DNA from: JAEUNJ01 sp052035955
Lineage (GTDB): Bacteria; Pseudomonadota; Gammaproteobacteria; Burkholderiales; Rhodocyclaceae
DNA length: 64,000 nt
Reading direction: 5' to 3'
NCBI GenBank assembly: GCA_052035955.1
Contig: JBPOHD010000016.1
Location: forward strand, 26,715-90,714
Of this stretch, positions 25,308 through 33,738 are shown piece by piece; position 1 is the stretch's first letter; each line of letters begins with the position of its first letter. Below the pieces are notes generated by a model. The model was not told the DNA's origin, ran no database searches, and saw only the letters and a list, made by a program, of their open reading frames with translations. The position numbers were made by a program, and so were the translations under genes.

Positions 25308-26621
25308 ATGAGCGACCTCTTCGCATTACCTCTGCCTTCCCACGCACCCTTGGCGGAGGCCTTGCGCCCGAGGGTCGTGGACGAGGTGGTGGGCCAGACC
25401 CACCTGCTGGGACCCGGGAAACCCCTGCGCCTCGCTTTCGAGTCCCGGACGCCCCATTCGATGATCCTTTGGGGACCGCCCGGCGTCGGCAAGACGACCC
25501 TGGCCCGGTTGATGGCCGATGCCTTCGACGCCGAATTCACGGCGCTCTCGGCGGTGTTTTCGGGGGTCAAGGACATCCGCGCCTCGGTCGAGCAAGCAGA
25601 ATGGACGCTGGCCCAGAATGGCCGTCGGACCATCCTGTTCGTGGACGAGGTGCACCGCTTCAACAAGGCCCAGCAGGACGCGTTTCTGCCCTACGTCGAG
25701 CGCGGCGTAGTCACGTTCATCGGGGCGACGACGGAGAATCCGTCCTTCGAGGTCAATTCTGCCCTCCTGTCCCGCGCCGCGGTTTACGTCCTCAAGAGTC
25801 TGAATCAGGAAGAACTGGGCAAACTTCTGGAACGGGCGCGGTCGCGGGCCTTCCCCGACCTGGACTTCGACGCGGAGGCCCTGGAACGCATCCTGGGATA
25901 TGCGGATGGAGACGCACGACGCCTGCTCAACGTGCTGGAAACCCTCAGGACCGCGGCGGGAGCCATTGGCACGAAGACCATCGACGGAGCGTTCCTCGAA
26001 TCGACGCTGGCGAGCGACCTGAGGCGTTTCGACAAGGGGGGCGATGCCTTCTACGACCAGATATCGGCCCTGCACAAATCGGTCCGCGGTTCTGACCCCG
26101 ATGCCTCGCTCTACTGGCTGGTACGGATGCTCGACGGCGGTGCCGATCCCCTGTACATGGGCAGACGGCTGGTGCGGATGGCCATCGAGGACATCGGTCT
26201 GGCCGATCCCCGGGCCCTCGAGGTGGCGCTGAACGCCTGCGCCACCTTCGAACGGCTGGGTAGTCCGGAGGGTGAGCTTGCCTTGGCCAACGCGACGATC
26301 TACATGGCCGTGGCCGCGAAATCGAATGCCGCCTACGTCGCCTATAATGCGGCTCGCGCCTTCGTGGCCAAAGACAGCTCGCGGCCGGTTCCGGAACATC
26401 TTCGCAATGCACCGACGAAGCTCATGAAGGATCTCGGTTTCGGCCGTGAATACCGCTACGCGCACGACGAGCCCGAGGCCTATGCGGCCGGCGAAAACTA
26501 CTTCCCGGACGGGATGCCGGTTCAGCGCTGGTACCGGCCGGCACCCAGGGGCCTGGAGCAGAAGATCGGGGAGAAATTGGCCCATCTGCGCGACCTTGAC
26601 CGGAAGACGAAGAAGGGTTGA
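25308..26621 (+). CDS. rarA: Replication-associated recombination protein A
   Basis: A 437-residue AAA+ ATPase (MgsA/RarA, Mgs1/WRNIP1 family) acting at stalled replication forks. Visible are the N-terminal LAEALRPRVVDEVVGQTHLLG, Walker A WGPPGVGKTT, Walker B LFVDEVHRFNKAQQD, sensor 1 GATTENPSF and the C-terminal tetramerisation region with KLMKDLGFGREYRYAHDE. The ATG at 25308 matches the usual family start; in-frame sequence further upstream overlaps lolA and is not used. Confidence 0.96.
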   Translation: MSDLFALPLPSHAPLAEALRPRVVDEVVGQTHLLGPGKPLRLAFESRTPHSMILWGPPGVGKTTLARLMADAFDAEFTALSAVFSGVKDIRASVEQAEWTLAQNGRRTILFVDEVHRFNKAQQDAFLPYVERGVVTFIGATTENPSFEVNSALLSRAAVYVLKSLNQEELGKLLERARSRAFPDLDFDAEALERILGYADGDARRLLNVLETLRTAAGAIGTKTIDGAFLESTLASDLRRFDKGGDAFYDQISALHKSVRGSDPDASLYWLVRMLDGGADPLYMGRRLVRMAIEDIGLADPRALEVALNACATFERLGSPEGELALANATIYMAVAAKSNAAYVAYNAARAFVAKDSSRPVPEHLRNAPTKLMKDLGFGREYRYAHDEPEAYAAGENYFPDGMPVQRWYRPAPRGLEQKIGEKLAHLRDLDRKTKKG

Positions 26622-26673
26622 CGGTTCGGCCGGGCAATCCGGCCCTCCTCCCACACTCACGATAGGTTTCAAC

Positions 26674-27954
26674 ATGCTGGACATCCAACTCCTCCGCAGC
26701 AACATCGCCTTCGTCGCCGAGCGGCTTTCCACCCGGGGCATGACCTTCGACACCTCGGCCTTCGAGACGCTGGAGGCCGAGCGCAAGGCCTTGCAGACGC
26801 GTACCCAGGACCTCCAGGCCCAACGAAACAGCCTTTCCAAGCAGATCGGAATGCTGAAGGGAAAAGGCGAGGATGCAACCGCCGTCATGGCGCAGGTCGC
26901 TGCCATCAAGGCCGAGCTGGAGGCCGCCGAGGCGCGCCTGCCCGCCCTGCTGGCTGAAGTCGAGGCCCTCGTGGCCACCATCCCCAACCTGCCGCACGAG
27001 AGCGTGCCGGTGGGGCGGGACGAAGCCGGCAACGTCGAGGTCCTGCGCTGGGGGACGCCCCGGAGTTTCGACTTTCCGGTGCGCGATCATGTGGATGTCG
27101 GTGCCGGTCTGGGTCTAGATTTCGAAACCGCCACGAAGATATCGGGATCCCGGTTCACGCTGCTTAAGGGCCCGGTCGCCCGGCTGCACCGGGCTCTTGC
27201 GCAGTTCATGCTCGACATCCATACGTCCGAAAACGGCTACACCGAGGTCTACGCCCCTTACCTCGTCAATCCGGAAAGCATGTTCGGCACCGGCCAATTG
27301 CCGAAGTTCGAAGTGGACCTGTTTCAGGTGCCGCGGGCGGACGGGACCAAGCTTTACCTCATTCCGACGGCCGAAGTTCCGGTGACCAATATCGTCCGCG
27401 GGGAGATTCTCGATGGCGCGGAGCTACCGCTCAGGTTCGCCTGCCATACCCCCTGCTTTCGCTCCGAGGCCGGCAGCTACGGCAAGGACACGCGAGGAAT
27501 GATCCGGCAGCACCAGTTCGACAAGGTCGAACTGGTGCAGATCGTTCGCCCCGAGGATTCCTGGCAGGCCCTCGAAGATCTGACGGGGCATGCGGAAGGC
27601 ATTCTGCGCCGGCTCGGGCTGCCCTATCGCAAGGTGGCCCTGTGCACGGGGGACATGGGCTTTTCGTCGGCCAAGACCTACGACCTGGAAGTCTGGCTGC
27701 CTGCCCAGGGAACCTATCGCGAAATCTCGTCCTGTTCCAACTTCGAGGCTTTCCAGGCGCGGCGCATGCAGGCCCGTTACCGGAACGACAAGAACAAACC
27801 CGAGCCGTTGCATACGCTGAACGGTTCCGGTTTGGCGGTGGGCCGCACCCTGGTGGCGGTCCTGGAGAATTTCCAGAACGCCGATGGCAGTGTCACCGTA
27901 CCGGCCTCCCTGCGGCCTTATCTCGGGGGGCTGGACTTGCTCGTGCCGGCCTGA
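26674..27954 (+). CDS. serS: Seryl-tRNA synthetase
   Basis: A 426-residue class II synthetase that charges tRNA-Ser. An N-terminal antiparallel coiled coil (about 27-105) binds the long variable arm. The catalytic core shows motif 2 (FRSEAGSYGKDTRGMIRQHQF) and motif 3 (LNGSGLAVGRTLVAVLENF). Length is standard. A tRNA-Ser gene follows 62 nt downstream. Confidence 0.98.
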   Translation: MLDIQLLRSNIAFVAERLSTRGMTFDTSAFETLEAERKALQTRTQDLQAQRNSLSKQIGMLKGKGEDATAVMAQVAAIKAELEAAEARLPALLAEVEALVATIPNLPHESVPVGRDEAGNVEVLRWGTPRSFDFPVRDHVDVGAGLGLDFETATKISGSRFTLLKGPVARLHRALAQFMLDIHTSENGYTEVYAPYLVNPESMFGTGQLPKFEVDLFQVPRADGTKLYLIPTAEVPVTNIVRGEILDGAELPLRFACHTPCFRSEAGSYGKDTRGMIRQHQFDKVELVQIVRPEDSWQALEDLTGHAEGILRRLGLPYRKVALCTGDMGFSSAKTYDLEVWLPAQGTYREISSCSNFEAFQARRMQARYRNDKNKPEPLHTLNGSGLAVGRTLVAVLENFQNADGSVTVPASLRPYLGGLDLLVPA

Positions 27955-28016
27955 TCATGGCCGGTGGCCGGTTCGCTGGCCGTCGGCCGGATGCCGGTGT
28001 TAGAATCCGCGCCTCC

Positions 28017-28109
28017 GGAAGGGTACCGAAGCGGTCATAACGGCGCCGACTCGAAATCGGATGGTTCGCGAAAGCGGGCACGTGGGTTCGAATCCCACCC
28101 CTTCCGCCA
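28017..28109 (+). tRNA. tRNA-Ser (anticodon CGA)
   Basis: A 93-nt class II tRNA with encoded CCA. The acceptor arms GGAAGGG (28017-28023) and CCCTTCC (28099-28105) pair fully, G is the discriminator base (28106), the T-arm has GTGGGTTCGAATCCCAC, and a long variable arm follows the anticodon arm. The loop CTCGAAA puts CGA (28052-28054) in the anticodon position, reading UCG. Its 3' end is the integration site of the island that follows. Confidence 0.95.
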
Positions 28110-28132
28110 GTTTCACTTCCTCTAGCGTCCGG
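28096..28132 (+). repeat. attL: left copy of the island-flanking repeat
   Basis: These 37 bases contain the last 14 bases of tRNA-Ser plus 23 downstream bases. They are matched by 42179-42214 with 32 identical positions, four substitutions and one deleted base. The position at a tRNA 3' end, next to an integrase, identifies it as the attachment site. Confidence 0.75.
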
Positions 28133-28223
28133 AAACGTCCGGCCCCCCCGAAAAAACCTAGGAATTACCTGGAACTATCATCCGATAGTGTCCGGCGCGT
28201 TCCGCTTGCATCCGGGTGGGAAC

Positions 28224-28273
28224 CGTGGTAAGAATCGTGGTAGCTAGTTACCACGATCCAGGGAGTTACCACG
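28224..28273. promoter_or_regulatory. CGTGGTA repeats at the integrase promoter
   Basis: Two direct CGTGGTA heptamers (28224-28230, 28236-28242) with a 5-bp gap are followed by two inverted copies, TACCACG (28249-28255 and 28267-28273). ATCGTGGTA (28234-28242) and TACCACGAT (28249-28257) form a perfect inverted repeat. The last copy touches the integrase start codon. They may be integrase arm-type sites and also autoregulate the gene. The same direct pair recurs at 42096-42114. Confidence 0.65.
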
Positions 28274-29506
28274 ATGGCCGGAAAAATGAACCTCCTCACC
28301 GATGCGGATTGCCGAAACGCGACCGCCGGGGACAAGAAGATCAAGAAGTTTTCCGATGGTGGCGGCCTCCAACTCTGGGTTTCCGCCGACGGGAGCAAGT
28401 ATTGGCGTCTGCGGTACTGGATCGGCGGTAAGGAGAAGGCCATTTCCTTGGGCGTCTATCCCGTGGTATCCCTCAAGGAAGCCCGGAAGGCGCTGGCGGA
28501 TCAACGCAAGATTCTCGAGGCCCGGAAGGACCCCTCGGCCGAAAAACGGGCGATCCGCATTCGGGAACGCCTGACGGCCGAGAACTCCTTCGAGGCGGTG
28601 GCCCGGGAGTGGTACGGCAAGCAGGTCCATACCTGGGTCAAGGGACACGCGGACGATGTCCTCCGGCGCTTGGAGCGGAACCTGTTCCCGGAAATCGGCC
28701 GGCGGCCCATCGCGGAGCTGGAAGCCCCGGAGTTGCTGGAGGCCGTGGGCAAGATCGAACGGCGGGGCGCGTATGACCTGGCCCATCGGGTGTTGCAAGT
28801 CAGCGGGCAGGTGTTTCGGTACGGGATCGCCACGGGCCGGTGCAAGCGCGACCTTTCCGCCGACCTGCGGGGCGCCCTGACGCCCCACAAGGCGAAGCAT
28901 CAGGCGGCCGTGCGGCCGGAAGACCTGCCGGACCTGTTGCGGGCCATCGACACCTACGAAACCATCGGCGACCGGCAGACTCGGCTCGCCCTAAGCCTGC
29001 TGACCCTGACCTTCGTGCGAACCGGGGAACTGATCGGCGCGGAGTGGGTGGAAATCGACTTCGATGGGGCCATCTGGGCAATCCCGGCCGCCCGCATGAA
29101 GATGAAGGCCGAACATCTGGTTCCGCTTTCCAGGCAGGCCGTCGCAATCCTCGAGGAATTGAAGGGTCGCGCGGGGAACAGCCGGTACGTATTCCCCGGC
29201 CGCAACCCGGAAAAGCCGATCAGCAACAACACCATGCTTTTCGCCCTCTATCGCCTGGGCTACAAGGGAAGGATGACCGGGCATGGCTTCCGGGCGGTGG
29301 CATCCACAATCCTCAACGAACAGGGCTACAACCCGGATGTGGTCGAGCGGCAGTTGGCCCACTGCGAGCGGAACGAGGTGCGGGGTGCCTACAACCGGGC
29401 CGAATACCTCCCGCAGCGTAAGGCGATGATGCAGGAGTGGGCCGACCACTTGGACGCCCTCAAGGCTGGAGCCCGGATCGTGATGTTTCCCGGTCAAGCG
29501 GCGTAG
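28274..29506 (+). CDS. int: P4-type tyrosine integrase
   Basis: A 410-residue site-specific recombinase that integrates and excises the island at tRNA-Ser. The N-terminal DUF4102 domain (about 10-90, FSDGGGLQLWVSADGSKYW) binds arm sites, a central SAM-like core-binding domain follows, and the catalytic domain shows R (FVRTGELIGAEW), the HGFR motif (HxxR), a second histidine in LAHCERNEVRGAYN and the tyrosine near YNRAEYL. GGGAG lies 8 nt before the ATG. Its position directly beside the tRNA is typical for this family. The gene appears intact. Confidence 0.95.
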   Translation: MAGKMNLLTDADCRNATAGDKKIKKFSDGGGLQLWVSADGSKYWRLRYWIGGKEKAISLGVYPVVSLKEARKALADQRKILEARKDPSAEKRAIRIRERLTAENSFEAVAREWYGKQVHTWVKGHADDVLRRLERNLFPEIGRRPIAELEAPELLEAVGKIERRGAYDLAHRVLQVSGQVFRYGIATGRCKRDLSADLRGALTPHKAKHQAAVRPEDLPDLLRAIDTYETIGDRQTRLALSLLTLTFVRTGELIGAEWVEIDFDGAIWAIPAARMKMKAEHLVPLSRQAVAILEELKGRAGNSRYVFPGRNPEKPISNNTMLFALYRLGYKGRMTGHGFRAVASTILNEQGYNPDVVERQLAHCERNEVRGAYNRAEYLPQRKAMMQEWADHLDALKAGARIVMFPGQAA

Positions 29507-29536
29507 TCTTCTCACGCACGAAGCGGAGTTCGACCT

Positions 29537-30157
29537 TTGCAAAGCAAGAGGCCCTGGAACGGAGTTGCGCCTCGGGATCTCGCCGACGCACTCCGCAAGC
29601 AGTTTGCGTTCCGCGAGGATTTCCCCCTCGAAGACCGACTGAGCGAGGCCCTGTATTGGTTGAAACAACGGACAACCCGATTTCCCACACCAGAAGCCGG
29701 TCGCCGGAGCTACTACAGCAAACTCGAGGATTCGCTGAACCGTGGGGAGACCACCACGATGGCCGCGGCGATTACGGTCGGGCTGTGGCGAATGCGCAAT
29801 TCTCGCGAAGCCGTTGGGCGCAATGAAAACGGCATTGTCCGTATGGCATTGCGTGGCGTGGTTAAGCGCAAACCGCCCGGACGGGCGACTGATTGGGCGC
29901 GGCAGTCCTTCTTCCGATCACTCGGCGCGATCTACGAGGACGGAACGGGCTTGAAACCGAGCACCGCCAAGAGCCGAGGGAAATATCGCGGAAAAGTGGT
30001 TCGGTTTGCCGAGACGATTTGCCGCTGGATCCAGTCCCAAGAGGGATATCCGGCGGTCCGTGTTGGCGAAATGGCGATCGAGGCCATTGCGTATCGCCGC
30101 CTGAAGACTGCCCCTGGCCTGAAAGGCCGACGCAAGGCACTGAAAACAAATAGGTAA
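29537..30157 (+). CDS. Hypothetical island protein
   Basis: About 206 residues, basic, without signal peptide or membrane segment. The start is TTG 29537 (GGAG about 8 nt upstream); no better start gives a comparable ribosome site. I do not recognise a family. It lies between the integrase and alpA, a place where accessory or regulatory genes are found in P4-like elements. Confidence 0.55.
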   Translation: MQSKRPWNGVAPRDLADALRKQFAFREDFPLEDRLSEALYWLKQRTTRFPTPEAGRRSYYSKLEDSLNRGETTTMAAAITVGLWRMRNSREAVGRNENGIVRMALRGVVKRKPPGRATDWARQSFFRSLGAIYEDGTGLKPSTAKSRGKYRGKVVRFAETICRWIQSQEGYPAVRVGEMAIEAIAYRRLKTAPGLKGRRKALKTNR

Positions 30158-30256
30158 TGCAGGGGGGTTGACCGCTACGACACCCCCTTAGGCAATTCTT
30201 GAGACCTGTTCCGAGCTGTTCCCGGACAGCACATCTTCGACAGGAGAACTCAAGAA

Positions 30257-30481
30257 ATGGCCAAACAATTCCATTCGGGGCTAACGATTCTTCGCCGCAA
30301 ACAGGTCGAGGCGAGGACCGGTCTTTCACGGAGCACGATCTATCAGCGGATTTCGGAAGGTTCGTTTCCCGCCCCCATCAAACTCGGAAACCCTTCCATC
30401 GGCGACAGAGCGGTTGGTTGGGTCGAATCCGAAATCGAGAATTGGATCGCCGCCCAAATCGAAAAAAGCCGTGCGGCCTAG
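30257..30481 (+). CDS. AlpA-family regulator (excisionase-like)
   Basis: A 74-residue MerR-like winged-helix protein of the AlpA family: ILRRKQVEARTGLSRSTIYQRISEGSFPAPIKLG is the helix-turn-helix and wing, and VGWVESEIENWIAAQIE is the conserved C-terminal helix. In P4-like islands AlpA activates integrase expression or acts as a directionality factor. CAGGAGAA precedes the ATG. A G5/C5 inverted repeat surrounding the 5' end of its leader (about 30163-30188) might be a weak hairpin. Confidence 0.9.
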   Translation: MAKQFHSGLTILRRKQVEARTGLSRSTIYQRISEGSFPAPIKLGNPSIGDRAVGWVESEIENWIAAQIEKSRAA

Positions 30482-30495
30482 GCGAGGGGCGATCC

Positions 30496-30672
30496 ATGAC
30501 CAGAAAAACAAAGGGTCGCACCCCGGCGACCCAAAAGAGATCTTGCGTCCGTGATGTTAGCCCGGTCCGCCGCCATGTCAAAGCGGTGATTGTCCGGTTG
30601 GTCCTATGGGGACTGTTGCCGGCGGGACTCGGAGCCTGGCTGATTCAACGCGGGGGCCTGAAAGATGCGTAG
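30496..30672 (+). CDS. Small membrane protein of unknown function
   Basis: A 58-residue ORF whose last two-thirds contain one hydrophobic helix (VIVRLVLWGLLPAGLGAWLI) after a very basic N-terminus. It starts 14 nt after alpA and overlaps the start of the primase gene by 8 nt, which supports translation. No family recognised. Confidence 0.5.
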   Translation: MTRKTKGRTPATQKRSCVRDVSPVRRHVKAVIVRLVLWGLLPAGLGAWLIQRGGLKDA

Positions 30673-32878
30673 CGATATTGACCGCATCCGCGGAGCCCTC
30701 GGGCATATACCCGCATCAGACCGCGATGTCTGGTTGCGAATGGGCATGGCCATAAAGTCTGAACTGGGCGAGGATGGGTTCGACCTCTGGGAGGCCTGGA
30801 GCCAGCAGGACCCGTCCTTCGACGAGAAGGCGGCCCGGGACGCTTGGAAAAGCATCCGCGTCAAGGGCAAAGTCGGGATCGGGACGCTGTTCCATGAGGC
30901 GAAGGCGCGCGGTTGGCGGGACGACGGAGCACGTTCGGGGCCCACCCCCGAAGCCCTGGCCGAAAGGCGGCAGGAGGCCGCGGAGCGGACCGTGAAAGAC
31001 GAAGCGGCGATGGCACGCGAACGGGCCGGTGCGGCGACGAATGCAGCCGAGATCTGGAGTGTGGCGGTTGAGGCGAAGGCCGACCATCCGTATCTGATGC
31101 GCAAGCGGGTTGCCCCCGTGGCGACCTTGCGCGAGATAGAGGCTGGAACTGCGGCTGCGATCCTGCGTTATGCGCCCAGGTCCAGCGGCGATGCACTGGC
31201 CGGGCGCCTGCTAGTGGTGCCGGTCAAGGTGGGAGATGCGCTGTCCACCTGCGAACTGATCGATCAGGACGGACGCAAGGCGGCACTGGCCGGGCGCGGA
31301 ACGAAAAGCGGCGGCTACTGGGCGGCGCAGCCCCTCCCTGATGACCGCGGCGAGGGGCTTACCCTGCTGATCGGCGAAGGGGTGGCGACGGCCCTCTCAA
31401 GCAAAGTGGCAACCGGTTACCCAGCCATCGCGGCCCTCTCTTTAGGCAATCTGACATCGGTGGCGAAGGTGATGCGCCAACGCTATCCGGCGGGAGAACT
31501 GGTAATCCTGGCCGATCTGGTGAAAGCGACCGGAAAACCCCATCCACAAGCCGTCCAGGCGGCACGATCCGTTGGCGGCCGGGTGGCGGTTCCGGATTTC
31601 GGACCGGACCGGGATCCCGGCATGACCGACTTCAACGACATGGCAGTGCAATGCGGCGAGGAGGCCGTCAGGCGCGCCATCGAGGGTGCGACGGCCCCCG
31701 CCCCTCAACCCGACGAAACAAACGCTACCGCCGCAGTCCATGCACAGGACGTTCAACTCCTCCGGGCCAGCGACGTGACCCCCGAGCCGATTTCCTGGCT
31801 ATGGAAGGACTGGCTGGCGGCCGGCAAGATGCACATCCTGGGCGGCGCGCCAGGCACCGGCAAGACGACTATTGTCATTTCGTTCGCGGCGACCATCACA
31901 AGGGGCGGTCGATGGCCGGACGGCACCTGCGCCCCGATCGGGAACGTGGTGATCTGGAGCGGCGAGGACGACCCCACCGACACGCTGGTCCCGCGACTGA
32001 TTGCGGCAGGCGCTGACCTCTCCCGCATCTATTTTGTCCGGGATATCCGGGAAGGTGACGGCCGTCGATCGTTTGATCCGGCGCGTGACATGGAACCCCT
32101 GAGACGGAAACTGGCGGAAATCGGCGACGTCCGGCTGCTGATCGTTGACCCCATCGTTTCGGCCATTGCCGGAGACAGTCACAAAAACGCGGAAGTCCGG
32201 CGCGGACTGCAACCCCTGGCCGACCTTGCGGCTTCGATGCGCTGCGCGCTGCTGGGCATCACGCACTTTTCCAAGGGCACCACGGGACGTGATCCCGTGG
32301 AACGCCTCACCGGGAGCCTCGCCTTCGGTGCCCTGGCGCGGGTCGTCATGGTGGCCGCGAAGCATCAGGATGAAGGGGATGAAGGGCGTACCAAACGGTT
32401 CCTCTGTCGGGCGAAGTCCAACATCGGGCCGGACGATGGTGGCTTTGGGTATGACCTGCAGCAAGACAAATTGCAGGAGCACCCGGGAATCCTTGCTTCT
32501 TCGGTGACTTGGAGCGGCTGCGTGGAAGGCCCGGCGCGGGAACTGCTGGCGACGGCGGACGCGACCGGCGACGATGGGGAAGCCGGCACCTTGGCCGACG
32601 CCAAGCGTTTTCTGTTCAACCTCCTGGCGGAGGGGCCGATGAGGGCCGGCGAAGTTTTCAAGGATGCCGACCAGGCCGGATATTCCAGGAGCAGCATCCA
32701 GCGGGCCGCGAACGCTATCCAGGTCGACCGGCGCAAGGACGGGATGAAGGGCGGATGGACGTGGCGGCTTCCACCGAAGGTGCCAATCCTGTCTGAAGAT
32801 GCCGTAGATGCCAGACATGGAAACCTGGCACCTTTGGCACCTTCGGCGGCATCTTCGCTTGGCGAGGTGGAAACATGA
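30665..32878 (+). CDS. Primase/helicase-like protein (PriCT-2, toprim, RepA-type AAA domain)
   Basis: A 737-residue replication-type protein of mobile elements. The N-terminus (about 10-85, IPASDRDVWLRMGMAIKSEL...AWKSI) is a PriCT-2 primase C-terminal-like domain. A toprim domain follows (LTLLIGEGVATALSS, then ELVILADL). The C-terminal part is a RepA-type hexameric helicase domain with Walker A GGAPGTGKTT (near 395) and Walker B LLIVDPIVS. A winged-helix-like tail lies near 650-710. It would support autonomous replication of the excised island. Confidence 0.88.
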   Translation: MRSDIDRIRGALGHIPASDRDVWLRMGMAIKSELGEDGFDLWEAWSQQDPSFDEKAARDAWKSIRVKGKVGIGTLFHEAKARGWRDDGARSGPTPEALAERRQEAAERTVKDEAAMARERAGAATNAAEIWSVAVEAKADHPYLMRKRVAPVATLREIEAGTAAAILRYAPRSSGDALAGRLLVVPVKVGDALSTCELIDQDGRKAALAGRGTKSGGYWAAQPLPDDRGEGLTLLIGEGVATALSSKVATGYPAIAALSLGNLTSVAKVMRQRYPAGELVILADLVKATGKPHPQAVQAARSVGGRVAVPDFGPDRDPGMTDFNDMAVQCGEEAVRRAIEGATAPAPQPDETNATAAVHAQDVQLLRASDVTPEPISWLWKDWLAAGKMHILGGAPGTGKTTIVISFAATITRGGRWPDGTCAPIGNVVIWSGEDDPTDTLVPRLIAAGADLSRIYFVRDIREGDGRRSFDPARDMEPLRRKLAEIGDVRLLIVDPIVSAIAGDSHKNAEVRRGLQPLADLAASMRCALLGITHFSKGTTGRDPVERLTGSLAFGALARVVMVAAKHQDEGDEGRTKRFLCRAKSNIGPDDGGFGYDLQQDKLQEHPGILASSVTWSGCVEGPARELLATADATGDDGEAGTLADAKRFLFNLLAEGPMRAGEVFKDADQAGYSRSSIQRAANAIQVDRRKDGMKGGWTWRLPPKVPILSEDAVDARHGNLAPLAPSAASSLGEVET

Positions 32879-32964
32879 CCCTGGCGGCATTCATCCGGCG
32901 CGCCGCGTTCGAGTTGCCACCACTGTCCTCGGCCGGGTCATCGCCTCACCCGAGAGGAGGCTAG
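32875..32964 (+). CDS. Very short ORF after the primase gene
   Basis: A 29-residue ORF (MTLAAFIRRAAFELPPLSS...) that starts in an ATGA overlap with the primase stop codon. Coupling makes translation possible, but there is no other support and no family is recognised. Confidence 0.25.
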   Translation: MTLAAFIRRAAFELPPLSSAGSSPHPRGG

Positions 32965-32970
32965 GTTCCG

Positions 32971-33300
32971 ATGGTCAGGATCTCAGAATCTCGCGACCGG
33001 GGCCGGCAGGGCATGGGGGGCGCCTCCGGCACCGATCACGGGAAACAGTCGGTGGTTGAGGGGAATTCCCATTCGCCTACCCCCCCACGTGTCGACCTGA
33101 AGACCATCGACGACGTGCGCCTCGAGATGGCCCGGGTCTATCGGGCCATGAAACAGGGCGACATCCCTACCCAGGATGGGACCCGGCTGGCCTATGTGCT
33201 CTCCCAGATCGGCCGCCTGATCGAGGTCCACGAGATCGAACGACGCCTGGAAGATCTGGAAAACCGCGCCTTGCAGGAAAAAGGAGAACGTCGCCCATGA
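32971..33300 (+). CDS. Hypothetical island protein
   Basis: A 109-residue protein with a strong GAGAGGAGG upstream. The second half (about 40-105) is helical and charged: DDVRLEMARVYRAMKQGDI...GTRLAYVLSQIGRLIEVHEIERRLEDL, resembling small coiled-coil proteins found with phage packaging or island genes. I cannot name the family. The next gene starts in an ATGA overlap. Confidence 0.65.
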   Translation: MVRISESRDRGRQGMGGASGTDHGKQSVVEGNSHSPTPPRVDLKTIDDVRLEMARVYRAMKQGDIPTQDGTRLAYVLSQIGRLIEVHEIERRLEDLENRALQEKGERRP

Positions 33301-33563
33301 GCCTCCTCAGACGCCTGGCGCGGCTGGAAAGAGCAACCCAGGTGGGGCGACCGCAAGTCTTGCCGGTGATCATCGTACGTCTCACCGGGGAGGGGCAAGG
33401 GAACCTGATCGAATGCGACGGGGTCATCTATCGCGCCAACCCAGGCGAACCGGAGCCTGAGTTCATCGCACGCGTGCAGGACTCCATCGCGGCCACTTGG
33501 CAAGACTTTCGCCGGGGCATGGTTCTGCTCGTCAGCCAAGAAAGTCCCTCGGGGGAGGACTGA
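33297..33563 (+). CDS. Hypothetical island protein
   Basis: An 88-residue protein beginning MSLLRRLARLERA, an N-terminal amphipathic helix common in small phage and island proteins, followed by a beta-rich part (VLPVIIVRLTGEG). Translation is coupled to the previous gene (ATGA overlap). The function is unknown. Confidence 0.65.
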   Translation: MSLLRRLARLERATQVGRPQVLPVIIVRLTGEGQGNLIECDGVIYRANPGEPEPEFIARVQDSIAATWQDFRRGMVLLVSQESPSGED

Positions 33564-33738
33564 CCGGCCGGCACGGCCTTGGCCATGGCCCAACATCGGC
33601 CCAGTGCCATGATGTTCTCGTATTGTTCGGGATTATCATCTGACCCTTGAGCAGCTTGGGCCTCGGGGGGGAGTCCGCATCACCGTGGTCGAAGTTCGCT
33701 CGCCACGACAACAACGAGCCGCGAAGCCGGACCCACCG

